DNA of 64,000 nucleotides from Bryoerythrophyllum caledonicum. Taxonomy: Eukaryota; Streptophyta; Bryopsida; Pottiales; Pottiaceae. The stretch lies in the NCBI GenBank assembly GCA_963971425.1, contig OZ020523.1:12148867-12212866 (forward strand), read 5' to 3'. The notes under the pieces are model-generated. The model did no database searches. It saw nothing but the letters and a program-made list of their open reading frames with translations, and was not told the DNA's origin. A program made the translations under genes and the position numbers. Of the stretch, positions 10,044 through 19,580 are shown in pieces. Every line of letters starts with the position of its first letter. Position 1 is the first letter of the stretch.

Positions 10044-13000
10044 ATGTTTCAAGACTACAAACTTATTTTCAACAACACACATGCATTAACCAGATGCATC
10101 CAACAACGAAGACCATACACACCAAGCCGAGGTGGACTACTCACATTAATACACAAAAAACATGCCTTCCCAGGCAACATCCAAAAAATCTCTACCCCAA
10201 TGCACATATCCCCATACCTCCAAATAATTAGAATCACTAATCAACCACTACAATCATGGTTAATCCTCCACATGTATATGCCATCGAACCCTGAGGATAC
10301 TAGATTCATCATCGACATACAAAACACTATCACATCTCAAATTAACAATAACCCTAACCACACTTACTTGTTATGCGGAGACTTTAATAGAGACATAGCA
10401 CTAATTGGTCGACAAAATGGAAACCATATCACCCCCCCTCAAACTGCTGATTACCAATGGCGGCAATTCACAGAAAACTTAAACTTCACTTACATAAAAA
10501 CTGACACACAATACTCTAGACAAGGTGGTTATAACTATGGTGACTGGAGCCTAATAGACGGCTTCTACATAAATACAAACAATAATGCACAATATACCTC
10601 TACAACAAACAAGGACGTCATTCTCAACTCAGACCACTTGCCCATACAACTACACATTCCAAATAACATACTAATCAGTCGCACCCCCATAATCACAAAT
10701 AATGACACCATACGTATACTCAACCCCATCCCAAAAGAGAATTTAGAAAAATTCAATACCCAACTCTTTGAAGGAAACTCCATACAAATTGACTCCCTCA
10801 TAAACACCCTCGAAAATAATAACCACCTAACACAAATACAATGGCAAGACACATGCCACACTCTAGACATACTTATTAATAAAATCTCTGATACGCTTGA
10901 ACAAACTTGTAAAGCCCAACCTATACCTCAAATGACAAACCGAACATCTCAACAAGGCGGATATCTTCCCAGAAAACTTTCTAAAACATGGAAACAACAC
11001 ATAACTACATACCATGTAATACGGAAAACTATTAGAACAGTTAGAAATAACCCTCAATGGCGCAACCACCCCATATGTAATGAACTGCTAAACTTACAAA
11101 ACGACCAAATTCCTGCCCCACCTCTCCCGGATCTACCTCATGATTCATGGATAAAAGACATAGCGCTAATCGCAAAGAATACCAACATTCAAGCTCAAAA
11201 AATTACCACAAAATATGCCAAAGACAACATCAAAAAAGCCATCTCAAAATACAGACAACTATATGAAACTAGTCCTAAAAAAATAAACAGAAGAGTGTTT
11301 AAAAATCTTGAATCTCCACCGCTAGATTGTATCACAGACCAACATAATAACATCTTAGCTAGCCCAGAAGACATTGCCAATGAAATATTCACTCAACAAA
11401 CAAAAAATAATAGACCCACAATACCAACATGCCACTACCAACCACATCATTTAACCAAATGTACATGTGCAGTACGCCAATATCCATGGCACGACCTAGA
11501 TGGATTTACCCTAGACACAAGGGGCGAACCAGAAACCCCACTACATACATACTTCAACAGAGCCACATACGACACATGTCTTCGTAACCTAGGCACCAAT
11601 AAAGCTCCAGGCCCTGACCGTATACCGAACTCAATTCTAAAAAATATGCCCCCAAAATTCCATAGACTACTATTCCTCTTTTTCTCCCAATGTTATAAAC
11701 AAAAACAAATACCATCTTCATGGAAAACAAGTGTAACAATTCTACTATACAAAAAAGGAGACCCATCAATTCTACCAAATCATAGACCAATCGCATTAGC
11801 TAACACAATATATAAACTCTTCACTAGTACACTTACCTCTATACTATCCTCATACGGGGAAAAATTCAAAATTCTACATGACAGTCAAGAAGGATTTAGA
11901 GCAGAAAGAAGCACCTCTAGACAAATACAAACCATAATAGCCGCATTAGAAGACGCAAGATTCACAAATCAAGACATATATATTCTATATATTGACTTAA
12001 AAAATGCCTTCGGCTCTATAGATCACGCTCGACTATTAGCAATAATGAACGACCTTGGGTACCCAAAAGACGCAACCACACTAGTTGGAAATATTTACTC
12101 TCAATCGTCTACCCACTATATTGGTGAACACTTTGGAAAGACAAAATCTATTCCCATTCAACGAGGAACAATACAAGGAGATACCCTTAGCCCATACCTA
12201 TTCATTATATTTTTAGAACCTCTACTTAGATGGCTAGAACGGGGTAACAACGGATACACCTTTGGTACATCAAAAACCACCATAAACTTTGCCGCATACG
12301 CAGATGATCTTGCCGTCATAACTAACAAAATTAAATCTATCCAAATACAACTTAACAAAATCCATAGATATTGCAAATGGACCGGAATGGACGTAGGTGT
12401 CCCAAAATGTGTCGCTACGGGATGCCCAAACAAATCCAAATTAAACCCTACCACTTTTAAAGCCCTAATGCAAGCTTCTAATATCAATTACCGCAATCAA
12501 CCGATCCCCATATTACACCAAAATGAACCATACAAATACTTAGGTACAAACCTTGTTCCATCACTAAAATGGAAAATCCAAATCCACGCCACAATGACGA
12601 AACTCATAAAACAATGCAATGAACTAACAACATGCCCGGCCACCATGAAACAAAAAATAAAAATGATTGATACCGTACTACGTCTAGGTGTGGCATACAG
12701 TTTCTACGGAGTACCATACTCTATGCCAGCTATCAAAAAACTTGATAAAAAAATAATAGCCATACAAAAAACCATATGTGGATTACCAAAATGTATGTCA
12801 AACGCAATAATCCAACTACCACATAACCTATTTGGACTTGAAGCTTTCTCCCTCAAAAACGCATACCTCCGATGCATAGGAGAACAACTGCAAAATGCTT
12901 TAAACGATAAAGGAAGACTTGGGAAAATATATAATGGATTAACTCACTATGTCCTTGCCCAATATGGTGGCGCCGAAAACATACCGAGAATTAAAAAAAG

Positions 13001-13247
13001 TGACTGCATAAGATCACCAATAACACGAACATTCTTCTTATTAAAACATATAGCTAAAGCCCACCTCAAAAGTACACTCCCAAACTTCCTCATTAATCCT
13101 ACAACACTAGAAATACTATGGCGCCAAGAAACACTAAATCATATCACACTCAATGCCCAACTCTCCCAAAAACTTCTGCAAAAACTCCTCTCAAAAAATA
13201 TTTTTGAACAGACCAAATTACTTTACCTAACGGCACACACATCATGA
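10044..13247 (+). CDS. LINE 1 ORF2: APE endonuclease (partial) and reverse transcriptase
   Basis: A frame of 1067 codons. Residues 1-210 are the C-terminal two thirds of an APE-like endonuclease: LLCGDFNRD (about residue 110; GAC at 10380), LIDGFY, and NSDHLPI with the catalytic SDH. Missing are the N-terminal WNA and QETK motifs, present in LINE 2 at 33362-33568. Residues about 510-800 are the reverse transcriptase: NKAPGPDRIPN, the palm motif YIDLKNAF, GTIQGDTLSPYLF, and YADD (12297-12308). The protein would nick DNA and prime reverse transcription from the nick. It stops at 13247 because one base is missing near 13215 relative to LINE 2, where the frame runs on. The listed start is simply the first ATG after the truncation. 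Confidence 0.95.
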   Translation: MFQDYKLIFNNTHALTRCIQQRRPYTPSRGGLLTLIHKKHAFPGNIQKISTPMHISPYLQIIRITNQPLQSWLILHMYMPSNPEDTRFIIDIQNTITSQINNNPNHTYLLCGDFNRDIALIGRQNGNHITPPQTADYQWRQFTENLNFTYIKTDTQYSRQGGYNYGDWSLIDGFYINTNNNAQYTSTTNKDVILNSDHLPIQLHIPNNILISRTPIITNNDTIRILNPIPKENLEKFNTQLFEGNSIQIDSLINTLENNNHLTQIQWQDTCHTLDILINKISDTLEQTCKAQPIPQMTNRTSQQGGYLPRKLSKTWKQHITTYHVIRKTIRTVRNNPQWRNHPICNELLNLQNDQIPAPPLPDLPHDSWIKDIALIAKNTNIQAQKITTKYAKDNIKKAISKYRQLYETSPKKINRRVFKNLESPPLDCITDQHNNILASPEDIANEIFTQQTKNNRPTIPTCHYQPHHLTKCTCAVRQYPWHDLDGFTLDTRGEPETPLHTYFNRATYDTCLRNLGTNKAPGPDRIPNSILKNMPPKFHRLLFLFFSQCYKQKQIPSSWKTSVTILLYKKGDPSILPNHRPIALANTIYKLFTSTLTSILSSYGEKFKILHDSQEGFRAERSTSRQIQTIIAALEDARFTNQDIYILYIDLKNAFGSIDHARLLAIMNDLGYPKDATTLVGNIYSQSSTHYIGEHFGKTKSIPIQRGTIQGDTLSPYLFIIFLEPLLRWLERGNNGYTFGTSKTTINFAAYADDLAVITNKIKSIQIQLNKIHRYCKWTGMDVGVPKCVATGCPNKSKLNPTTFKALMQASNINYRNQPIPILHQNEPYKYLGTNLVPSLKWKIQIHATMTKLIKQCNELTTCPATMKQKIKMIDTVLRLGVAYSFYGVPYSMPAIKKLDKKIIAIQKTICGLPKCMSNAIIQLPHNLFGLEAFSLKNAYLRCIGEQLQNALNDKGRLGKIYNGLTHYVLAQYGGAENIPRIKKSDCIRSPITRTFFLLKHIAKAHLKSTLPNFLINPTTLEILWRQETLNHITLNAQLSQKLLQKLLSKNIFEQTKLLYLTAHTS

Positions 13248-13711
13248 ACAATGAGGATTTCAAAACCTACCACTTCACCCCATCCAAACTAATAAAAAGT
13301 GCACTAAATATTGCTAAACAAATATTTTGCCACCCAACATGCCCCACCACATGTCATACTTATTGCAACATACACCCATACTCTCATATACTTAAAGATC
13401 CATTCATCACCATCAACAATAACACCATCCCAAGAAATATCCCCACACCAATCAATCCCCCTAACCCTCCACATACATACCATCCCCGTCCCCCTACATA
13501 CATCCCCAAAAACCCTACCACATATCCCATTAATAACATCATACGCCATAAACACATCCAACACACAGACACAAATAACATACAAACTACCTACACAAAA
13601 TATTTATGCCAATGGCAATACAATGATAATACATACAATAAATGGCTCCCCCAAAGAGACCTTTTTCCACGACACGACACTAATACCTCCACACATAACA
13701 CCGAAAATTAA
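13244..13711 (+). CDS. LINE 1 ORF2 continuation: Cys/Pro-rich and chromodomain-like segment
   Basis: This 155-codon frame overlaps the previous stop (ATGA) but is really the downstream part of the same polyprotein, displaced by a one-base deletion. It has a Cys cluster (CHPTCPTTCHTYC), a Pro-rich stretch, then YTKYLCQWQYNDNTYNKWLP. The pattern Y-L-x-x-W...T-x-x-x-W resembles the core of a chromodomain, which in some retroelements targets chromatin. That reading is tentative. The equivalent in LINE 2 is 29517-30128. Confidence 0.6.
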   Translation: MNNEDFKTYHFTPSKLIKSALNIAKQIFCHPTCPTTCHTYCNIHPYSHILKDPFITINNNTIPRNIPTPINPPNPPHTYHPRPPTYIPKNPTTYPINNIIRHKHIQHTDTNNIQTTYTKYLCQWQYNDNTYNKWLPQRDLFPRHDTNTSTHNTEN

Positions 13712-13818
13712 TACAATACTACCAAGAAATCCAAAAGAAAATATACTCTGATATCATCCTTGCCCACCATCCACAAGAACAACTTTCAGACACAAGATCT
13801 ATATCACCACCCATAATT

Positions 13819-14700
13819 ATGCCACTATTAAACATCTACACAATAGAATGTAACCCCGAAAACGACATCCTTACATCTTCAAATACAATTCAAATAGATA
13901 ACAATCAAGCACATCTATTCGAAGATAACGGCCGACATTTACACACCATTCCTGTTACCCGACTCCAATGGCTATGGAATCAATATAATACAAAATTACA
14001 AACTCCTACAAACATCGAACCAACAACCCAACCCTTTGAAACCGAACTAATATGGCTATATCAAAGATATAAGTACCGAATACCAAAAACAGACCCCCTC
14101 AAAAATGCACAATACACAATACCCAACCCCATTTTAGACTCACTAATCTCATCCTTTAACATCGAGCACTCATACTTTTCCTCCCCGATCACATGCCCTA
14201 CCAAACTAAATAAATTCTACTCACCGTACGAAAGAGACAAAATATTTGGATCCCTAGGCAAGGCCTTTGAACACAAATGGATCGGAAATGGCATAGCTCA
14301 CCCCCACAACAAGAAAGACATGGAACAAGCCATACATTGGGCTAGACTTGCCGCCAAACACGATCCAAATAACACAAAAACAATCATCGTCACACCGAAC
14401 AACAATTGGTACCAAAACAACAACCAACATTCAAACCCATTCCCAGACTCCCACATCATTGCAGTATTCGAAGCAGACACAATACCATACGTAGAACCTA
14501 ATATTCCACCCGAGCTTAAAAAACCCCGAACTGAGCCATCTACATTACAAATACTATGCGTCCATCATCAAAAATCAAACCCTTGGCTCCCTAGAACAAC
14601 TTGCGGAACTTACCTCCATAACAGACAATCTAGACATATAACGACCATACACAAAACCGGCCCAACCAACACCCTTACAAACCCCCGTAATCAAAAGTAA
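13819..14700 (+). CDS. LINE 1 ORF2 continuation: methyltransferase-like segment
   Basis: A 293-codon frame. Residues about 130-230 read LGKAFEHKWIGNGIAHPHN, a helix DMEQAIHWARLAAKHD, a strand TKTIIVTPN, then SHIIAVFEADTIPYVEP. The order (strand, xNPxx-like AHPHN loop, helix, strand, strand) resembles the catalytic half of amino-methyltransferase folds such as PCIF1-like proteins, with AHPHN at the place of their NPPF. The SAM-binding half is not evident and the motif is not exact, so activity is doubtful. The segment is conserved in LINE 2 (about 28836-29126, GIAHPHNLKEMEQTIHWARL). The last 55 residues are out of frame relative to LINE 2, which keeps the alternative frame. Confidence 0.6.
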   Translation: MPLLNIYTIECNPENDILTSSNTIQIDNNQAHLFEDNGRHLHTIPVTRLQWLWNQYNTKLQTPTNIEPTTQPFETELIWLYQRYKYRIPKTDPLKNAQYTIPNPILDSLISSFNIEHSYFSSPITCPTKLNKFYSPYERDKIFGSLGKAFEHKWIGNGIAHPHNKKDMEQAIHWARLAAKHDPNNTKTIIVTPNNNWYQNNNQHSNPFPDSHIIAVFEADTIPYVEPNIPPELKKPRTEPSTLQILCVHHQKSNPWLPRTTCGTYLHNRQSRHITTIHKTGPTNTLTNPRNQK

Positions 14701-14718
14701 AAACTGGTCAAAATTAAA

Positions 14719-16275
14719 CTATATCAACAACACATTAAACTACTCATTACACCTCCCCCTCTCCCAGACTACCCAACTCATACCACACCAAAATTTAACC
14801 CCGCACACAGTTATTACACCGACGGCTCCTTTAAACCACCAGAACAAATTAGCCCGGGCTCTTGGCGCAGAGAAAAAGCTGGCTATGGCATATATAATTC
14901 TACCAAAGAAATTAAACTAGCCAAAAGACTCCATGGACTACAAAATATCCTCAGAGCAGAACTTATGGCCATTCACAAAACACTACAAATCATCACAACA
15001 AAATACAACAACGAACCCGCACATATATTCACTGATTGTATAAATGCACTTTACCTACTAAATACTCAAATAACACATCCTACCCTTCACAATAGTCACC
15101 CCGACCAAACCATATTAACATCAATGGTCCAAATGTTACAAAACCGTACACAAATTACAACCCTTCACAAAGTGAGAGCCCATGCCAACATTGATGGCAA
15201 CAAACAAGCAGACAAACTTGCAAAAAAAGGCCGAGAAAAAACACACAAAAATGCCAAAGACCCACACGAACATGTCCATGCCACCCCATACTACTTTCAA
15301 AAAGAAGATTCGCCTTCCAAAGAAGATACCCCCGACAAAGGCCCAATTAGATTCTTGGGTAAATATCTCAAAAAACAAGACCTCTACAACAACCTTGACA
15401 CAATCTCAGAAAATATTCTTAATATAGAAAAATGGACTAACAATAATGACATAGACAAGGAACTCTCTACAAACTTTTGGAAAAATCCCATCATCTCAGA
15501 CTCACAAATAACATGCCTCATCAAATTCCGTACTGGTCAGTATATGGAAAACGCTCGCAAACAACTCTTCTTTGGAATAGAAAGATTCCCATCCATAACA
15601 TGCCCCATATGCCCCTCAACGGACCCCGACACATGGCTTCATGTTCTACTCAAATGCCAAAACCACCACATACACTCTCTAATTGTTAAAAGGCATAATA
15701 AAGCGGTATGGGAAGTCCGAAAACTAATCACCTCCTACAATAAATCGAGATGTTTTATACTAATGAACGCCGGCACTTTTAATAACAACCCACAAGAAAA
15801 TACGGTCCCCTCTTGGCTACTCCCATGCTCATGTGGGACCCAAAGATGTCATTGCAATGCTAGGCTCAAACCGGACATCCTTTGTGTTAAAGGTTTACCA
15901 TACAATGACCCGCCACCCGACCACATTAACCTAAACTACACCATTCAATTCATTGAATTCACATATTGCAATGATAGATTTTCCCCGGAAACAATCCAAA
16001 ACAAAATTGACAAATATCAACCCCTCATTGACGACATCATTACCATTGGATGGAAGGTGGACCCCCTTATTGTTATCACATCCGGCGCTCGTGCCACTAC
16101 CTTTATCCCATCTATGAGAACGCTTGAAGATACCTTCAAAATACCCATTGAAACAACCAAAAACACCTTTAAAAACATTAACACCATCGCTATTCAATAT
16201 GCCATGTCCATTTTGCTACATAAACGTAAAATTGAAAACAACCAAGCCCACCCCGATATACAAGACCCCCCTTAA
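14719..16275 (+). CDS. LINE 1 ORF2 C-terminus: RNase H, CCHC and RLE endonuclease
   Basis: Open from after TAA at 14716 to TAA at 16275. RNase H residues: YTDGSF (Asp at 14821), RAELMAI (Glu at 14959), FTDCINALY (Asp at 15034) and a last Asp in NKQADKLAK, the usual D-E-D-D set; it degrades RNA in the RNA-DNA hybrid. At 15601-15662 CPICPSTDPDTWLHVLLKC gives a C-x2-C...H...C zinc motif. Then LKPDILCV (15868), IQFIEFTYCND and NKIDKYQPL match the (R/K)PD...(D/E)...K-x-x-KY layout of R2-type restriction-like endonucleases. The sequence ends LLHKRKIENN and a Pro-rich tail. Having both APE and RLE is known from Dualen elements. Confidence 0.88.
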   Translation, partial: LYQQHIKLLITPPPLPDYPTHTTPKFNPAHSYYTDGSFKPPEQISPGSWRREKAGYGIYNSTKEIKLAKRLHGLQNILRAELMAIHKTLQIITTKYNNEPAHIFTDCINALYLLNTQITHPTLHNSHPDQTILTSMVQMLQNRTQITTLHKVRAHANIDGNKQADKLAKKGREKTHKNAKDPHEHVHATPYYFQKEDSPSKEDTPDKGPIRFLGKYLKKQDLYNNLDTISENILNIEKWTNNNDIDKELSTNFWKNPIISDSQITCLIKFRTGQYMENARKQLFFGIERFPSITCPICPSTDPDTWLHVLLKCQNHHIHSLIVKRHNKAVWEVRKLITSYNKSRCFILMNAGTFNNNPQENTVPSWLLPCSCGTQRCHCNARLKPDILCVKGLPYNDPPPDHINLNYTIQFIEFTYCNDRFSPETIQNKIDKYQPLIDDIITIGWKVDPLIVITSGARATTFIPSMRTLEDTFKIPIETTKNTFKNINTIAIQYAMSILLHKRKIENNQAHPDIQDPP

Positions 16276-16521
16276 TTGCTTCTCCGCCCAGACTTATCCT
16301 GACTTGTTGGTTGTGTGGTTTTGGCGACTTGCTTAGTTAGTTGTTACGTTGATTGTTTGTGAGTTTGGTTTGTATTCGGTCACCTGTTACATAGTGTCTA
16401 CCCTCGAGAGGGGGAAGTAGTTCCAGTTTACTAATTCCTTGTCCGGTGGGCATGGTCTTAGTAGTGGAATGAACAGACACTTTATTCACGCCGGCTCCTT
16501 TGGAGACCGGCGTTCTTCTTC
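16276..16521 (+). promoter_or_regulatory. LINE 3' UTR with conserved stem-loops and TTC tail
   Basis: Three foldable segments: CTACCCTCGAGAGGGGGAAG with its closing GTAG; the CCTTGTCCGGTGGGCATGG region; and the terminal hairpin 16488-16513 (ACGCCGGCTCC, loop, GGAGACCGGCGT). It ends TTCTTCTTC. The same order is found in copies 2, C, D, E and F. It is the probable recognition site for the element's reverse transcriptase. Confidence 0.85.
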
Positions 16522-16532
16522 TGTGTTAGTCT
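16522..16532. repeat. Target site duplication, right copy (LINE 1)
   Basis: TGTGTTAGTCT, an exact copy of 10003-10013. Confidence 0.93.
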
Positions 16533-16920
16533 TAATGTGTGGATTTTGGTTTGTATTTTTGCATCTTTTTTCGTATGTGGTGGAATATACTTGTGTGTGT
16601 ATGGTAGGTAGTATTTTTTTTTGTATATGTATATATATTTATATGTATTTTTTGAGGGTTTGTATTTGTATATGTTTTGGTGTTTGTGTTAGTATATGTG
16701 TTTGAGTATGTATATATATATATTCTCTTTTGTATAGGATAGTGTATTTGTATTGGGTATAAGGTTTAGTACAATATTTATATGCTCCATACAGTGTATT
16801 AGTATAGTATCCGTAATTTATACTAGGCTTTGATGTACGGATACGGTATATTGTATAGTCCATGGTAGTTTCCTTGTAGTCTTTGAAGTTTACAAGTTTT
16901 GGCGGCTTGTCTCCAATCAT
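16533..16920 (-). mobile_element. LINE A, ORF1 end and linker
   Basis: Minus strand. It continues LINE A from 10002. A frame from 16920 to 16639 reads MIGDKPPKLVNFKDYKETT and then a Tyr/Ile/Thr-rich linker without a stop. LINE B and LINE 2 lack one A in this stretch and hit TAG. The element's 5' truncation, or its insertion point in LINE B, lies near 16920-16950. Confidence 0.8.
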
Positions 16921-17637
16921 AGGTTTTGTGTGTGTGTTTGTTACGTGTAAGGGTATTGGTTTCTATGTCTCTTTCAAGCTTTAGTATTTTACAATATGGT
17001 GGTTTGTTATTATGTTTTAACGGTTGTATATATTTTTTAGTTTGTCTAATATACTTTTTTATTTTGTTTTTGATTATATCCTTGTATTGGAAAATGTGTA
17101 TGTTTTGTTTTCTTTCTTTTTGAGTGGATTTTCCTTGAATTGATTTTCTTTGGCTTATTGTTTTGTTTTAGTTTTTTGTTAGTTGGTTTGGTGTTTGTTT
17201 GTGTATTATTATTTGTGTTAGCCTTGATGTGTGTATGTTGGATTATATTTTTGCAACTATTTTTGTATGTGGTGGGTGTTGTATTTGTATATGTGTGTGT
17301 ATATGTATTGTATATAGTATTTGTATTTGTATATGTATATGTATTTGTATGTATGTTTTGAGGATTTGTATTTGTATGTATTTTGGTATTTGTATATGAT
17401 TTTGAGTATGTATATATGTATTTCCCTTTGTATAAAATGATGTATTTGTATTGAATATGGAGTCTAATACAATATTTATACAACCCATGTATCGGTGTAT
17501 GTTTGTATCCTACTACATATATTGTATTGGTATAGTATTCGTATTCTATACTAGATTTTAATGTATGTATTCGGTATTTTGTATGGTCAATGGTAGTTAC
17601 CTTGTAGTCTTTGAAGTCTACAAGTTTGGCGGCTTGT

Positions 17638-19182
17638 CTTCAATCATAGGTGTTGCCATGCTTCCCGTGATGGCTTGCATTGAGGCAAGTGCGGCGCTCA
17701 TTGCTTGTTGAATGCTCAACATTTGAGTCTTCAATTCTTCATGTTTTTGATCGGCATACTCTCATGTCTCCTTCCTCATTTTCTTGTTGCTCTCTTCCAT
17801 CACCAACTCGACGATCTCCAAGACATCTTGTTTGGTGACATTGGATGAGGTTTCTTGTATCTTGAAGGTCTCCACCGTGTTGACCATAGCGGCGTTAACG
17901 TCATCAAACCCGAATGCCTTCACTTGTGCTTCGGAAGGGGGTTCTGTTCCTTCTAGACTCCTTCGGTGTGGTGCAAACTCTACAAGGTAGCCTCCCATGG
18001 CAAAGGTTTTGTTTACAAATTGCTTGTAAACAATTGGGTTAGCACAATGTACATTAGCACTTCCGTTGTGTCTAGTTCCACATTCTTTGTGGAACCAAAT
18101 GGATCGAGTGTTAGCATCACCAATAATCTTGCGAATGGCATCACTTGTGTCATACACACTCATGAGGATAGGTAAGGGGGAGAGAGTTAGAGTAAAGGCA
18201 TCCTTCTTTGCCTTAGTTTCATGCGAAACCTTCCCTCCGGTGATGTGTTTAGTTTGTATTACCTCGTGGTGTGTGGTGACTTGATGTAGTTGGATCTTGT
18301 TTGCTTGTTGTGGTGTCGTGGTCATAATGAATGCATGGGTATCGTTGATGTTCTTTTGGACTCCGGTAATCTCAAACTCGTGTCCCCTTCGAAAACTATT
18401 CAAGAGAGCATCCATGAAGAGAGTTGTGGCCGAAATACCCTTCAAATTGTCACTCTTCACTTTAACAGAGAGGTTAGAATGTCTAGCAATATTTTGATAA
18501 CTTTTACAAACTTTTCCAATGATGTTGTGACCATCTAGTTTAAGGATGAAGAGTCTAAGCCCCTTAAGCAACATGATACCATCAATTTCGGGTTTTAGTA
18601 AGTATAGTTTGATTATCCCCGCCCATACCCCCTTCTTTCCCCCATTTTGACACTCAAGCATTGAATTGAAATAGGATCAATGAGATCATTTCCAAGTTTT
18701 ATATCCATTACTTCTAGTCTTTTTGTGATCATTATCTTGATTTCATCATGCATGATTTGGGAGGAAGGGGGTTCAAAGTGGATAGCGATGTGAAAGTCGA
18801 GAGCCAAACCTGTGGAGGTGTTGATGGTGATGTCGAAGGGGAGTTGGGTGATGTTGTAGTGTTGTCCCTCCACTCCGATTCTTGTGCTTGGATAAAGAAG
18901 TTGTGGGATGCGAGGAAATGCGACCTTTGCCCCGCTTGCCTCTTCCGCTTCTTCAGCCTTCAACCCTCTTGTTATCATGTCTTCGGCGGTTTCTCCACTA
19001 TAAAGCTCTTGAAGTCCTTCAATTGCTAGAGCCTCCATGTTAGCATACCCCATCCAAAATTTGAAATTGGTACTTACCGGTTGATTGATGTGCAGTTGAT
19101 TTTCTTCAATCATGGCATTCTTCATCTTCTTGCTTGTGCTATGGGTTTCTTCGGTTTGCCATGGTATCTTCTCAACCACCAT
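17638..19182 (-). pseudogene. LINE B ORF1 (RRM-like, coiled coil), one frameshift
   Basis: Two overlapping minus-strand frames, 19182-18613 and 18661-17762, form one protein of about 510 residues; one base is missing near 18650 compared with LINE 2. ATG at 19182 is chosen because a TGA lies just upstream. The N-terminal part has MEALAIEGLQELYSGETAED. The middle has KVCKSYQNIARHSNL. The C-terminal half has FTLTLSP, a helix, TRSIWFHKECG, GSANVHCANP and GGYLVEFAPHRRSL, an alternation like an RRM fold. The end (SNKKMRKET and EELKTQM) looks like a coiled coil. In LINEs, ORF1 proteins bind the element RNA. The exact family is not recognised. The frame meets TAG after KPPNL at about 17626. Confidence 0.72.
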
Positions 19183-19377
19183 TGTCTCTCATCCACCTTT
19201 TCCTTGAAGTTGAGGAGTCTTTTGATGCTACCCATGTCGATATTAATATAGCGGTGGCCTCTAATGGAGCTGCGGAGGTTGCTGTCAAAAAAGAGGGGGT
19301 CACGAACTATACTAGGAAGGTCATTTTTAAGAAGGTGGGGGTTGTTGATGGGATTGAGAAGGTTTGTGGCTGTGTAG

Positions 19378-19580
19378 GGGGTCGCTGCGGCTGGGTGGGG
19401 GGTCGCTATTACTGTTTTAGGTGTCGCTGAGGTTAAGTGGGGGGTCTCTAAGTCTAAGTGGGAGGTCGCTATGGTCAAGTGGGAGGTCGCTATGGCTAAG
19501 TGGGGGGTCGCAGCGGATGCCAGGGAGGTCGCAGCGATTACAGAGGAGGTCGCAGCGGTTACAAGGGAGGTCTCAATTGT
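19378..19580 (-). repeat. Tandem repeat in the LINE B leader, unit about 21-24 bp
   Basis: The plus strand shows about nine degenerate units centred on GGTCGCT or GGTCGCA, for example AGTGGGAGGTCGCTATGG, spaced 20-25 bp. LINE 2 has related units at about 36480-36680. On the sense strand the array stays open and would encode a Thr/Pro/Ala-rich peptide (to 19478). Confidence 0.75.

Larger units (their letters stand above)
10014..16521 (+). mobile_element. LINE 1: 5'-truncated dual-endonuclease LINE
   Basis: A 6.5 kb plus-strand insertion with an 11-bp target duplication. It is 5'-truncated inside the APE endonuclease and ends at the 3' hairpin and a short TTC tail. It encodes, in order: endonuclease remainder, reverse transcriptase, chromodomain-like segment, methyltransferase-like segment, RNase H, CCHC motif and RLE. 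The sense strand is strikingly rich in A and C. A few frameshifts break the long frame. It is the best copy for reading the second half of the element. Confidence 0.95.

Noticed and set aside
13244-13711. An independent third ORF starting at the ATGA overlap
   Set aside because: In LINE 2 the same sequence is in frame with the upstream RT region; the overlap in LINE 1 comes from a one-base deletion.
9173-16521. A 5' inversion by twin priming in LINE 1
   Set aside because: The opposite-strand piece at 9173-10002 continues at 16533, and an exact 11-bp duplication flanks 10014-16521, so it is a nested insertion.
16439-17400. Plus-strand frames rich in Cys, Val and Tyr in the LINE linkers
   Set aside because: Low-complexity complements of the Asn/Thr/Ile-rich linker on the minus strand.
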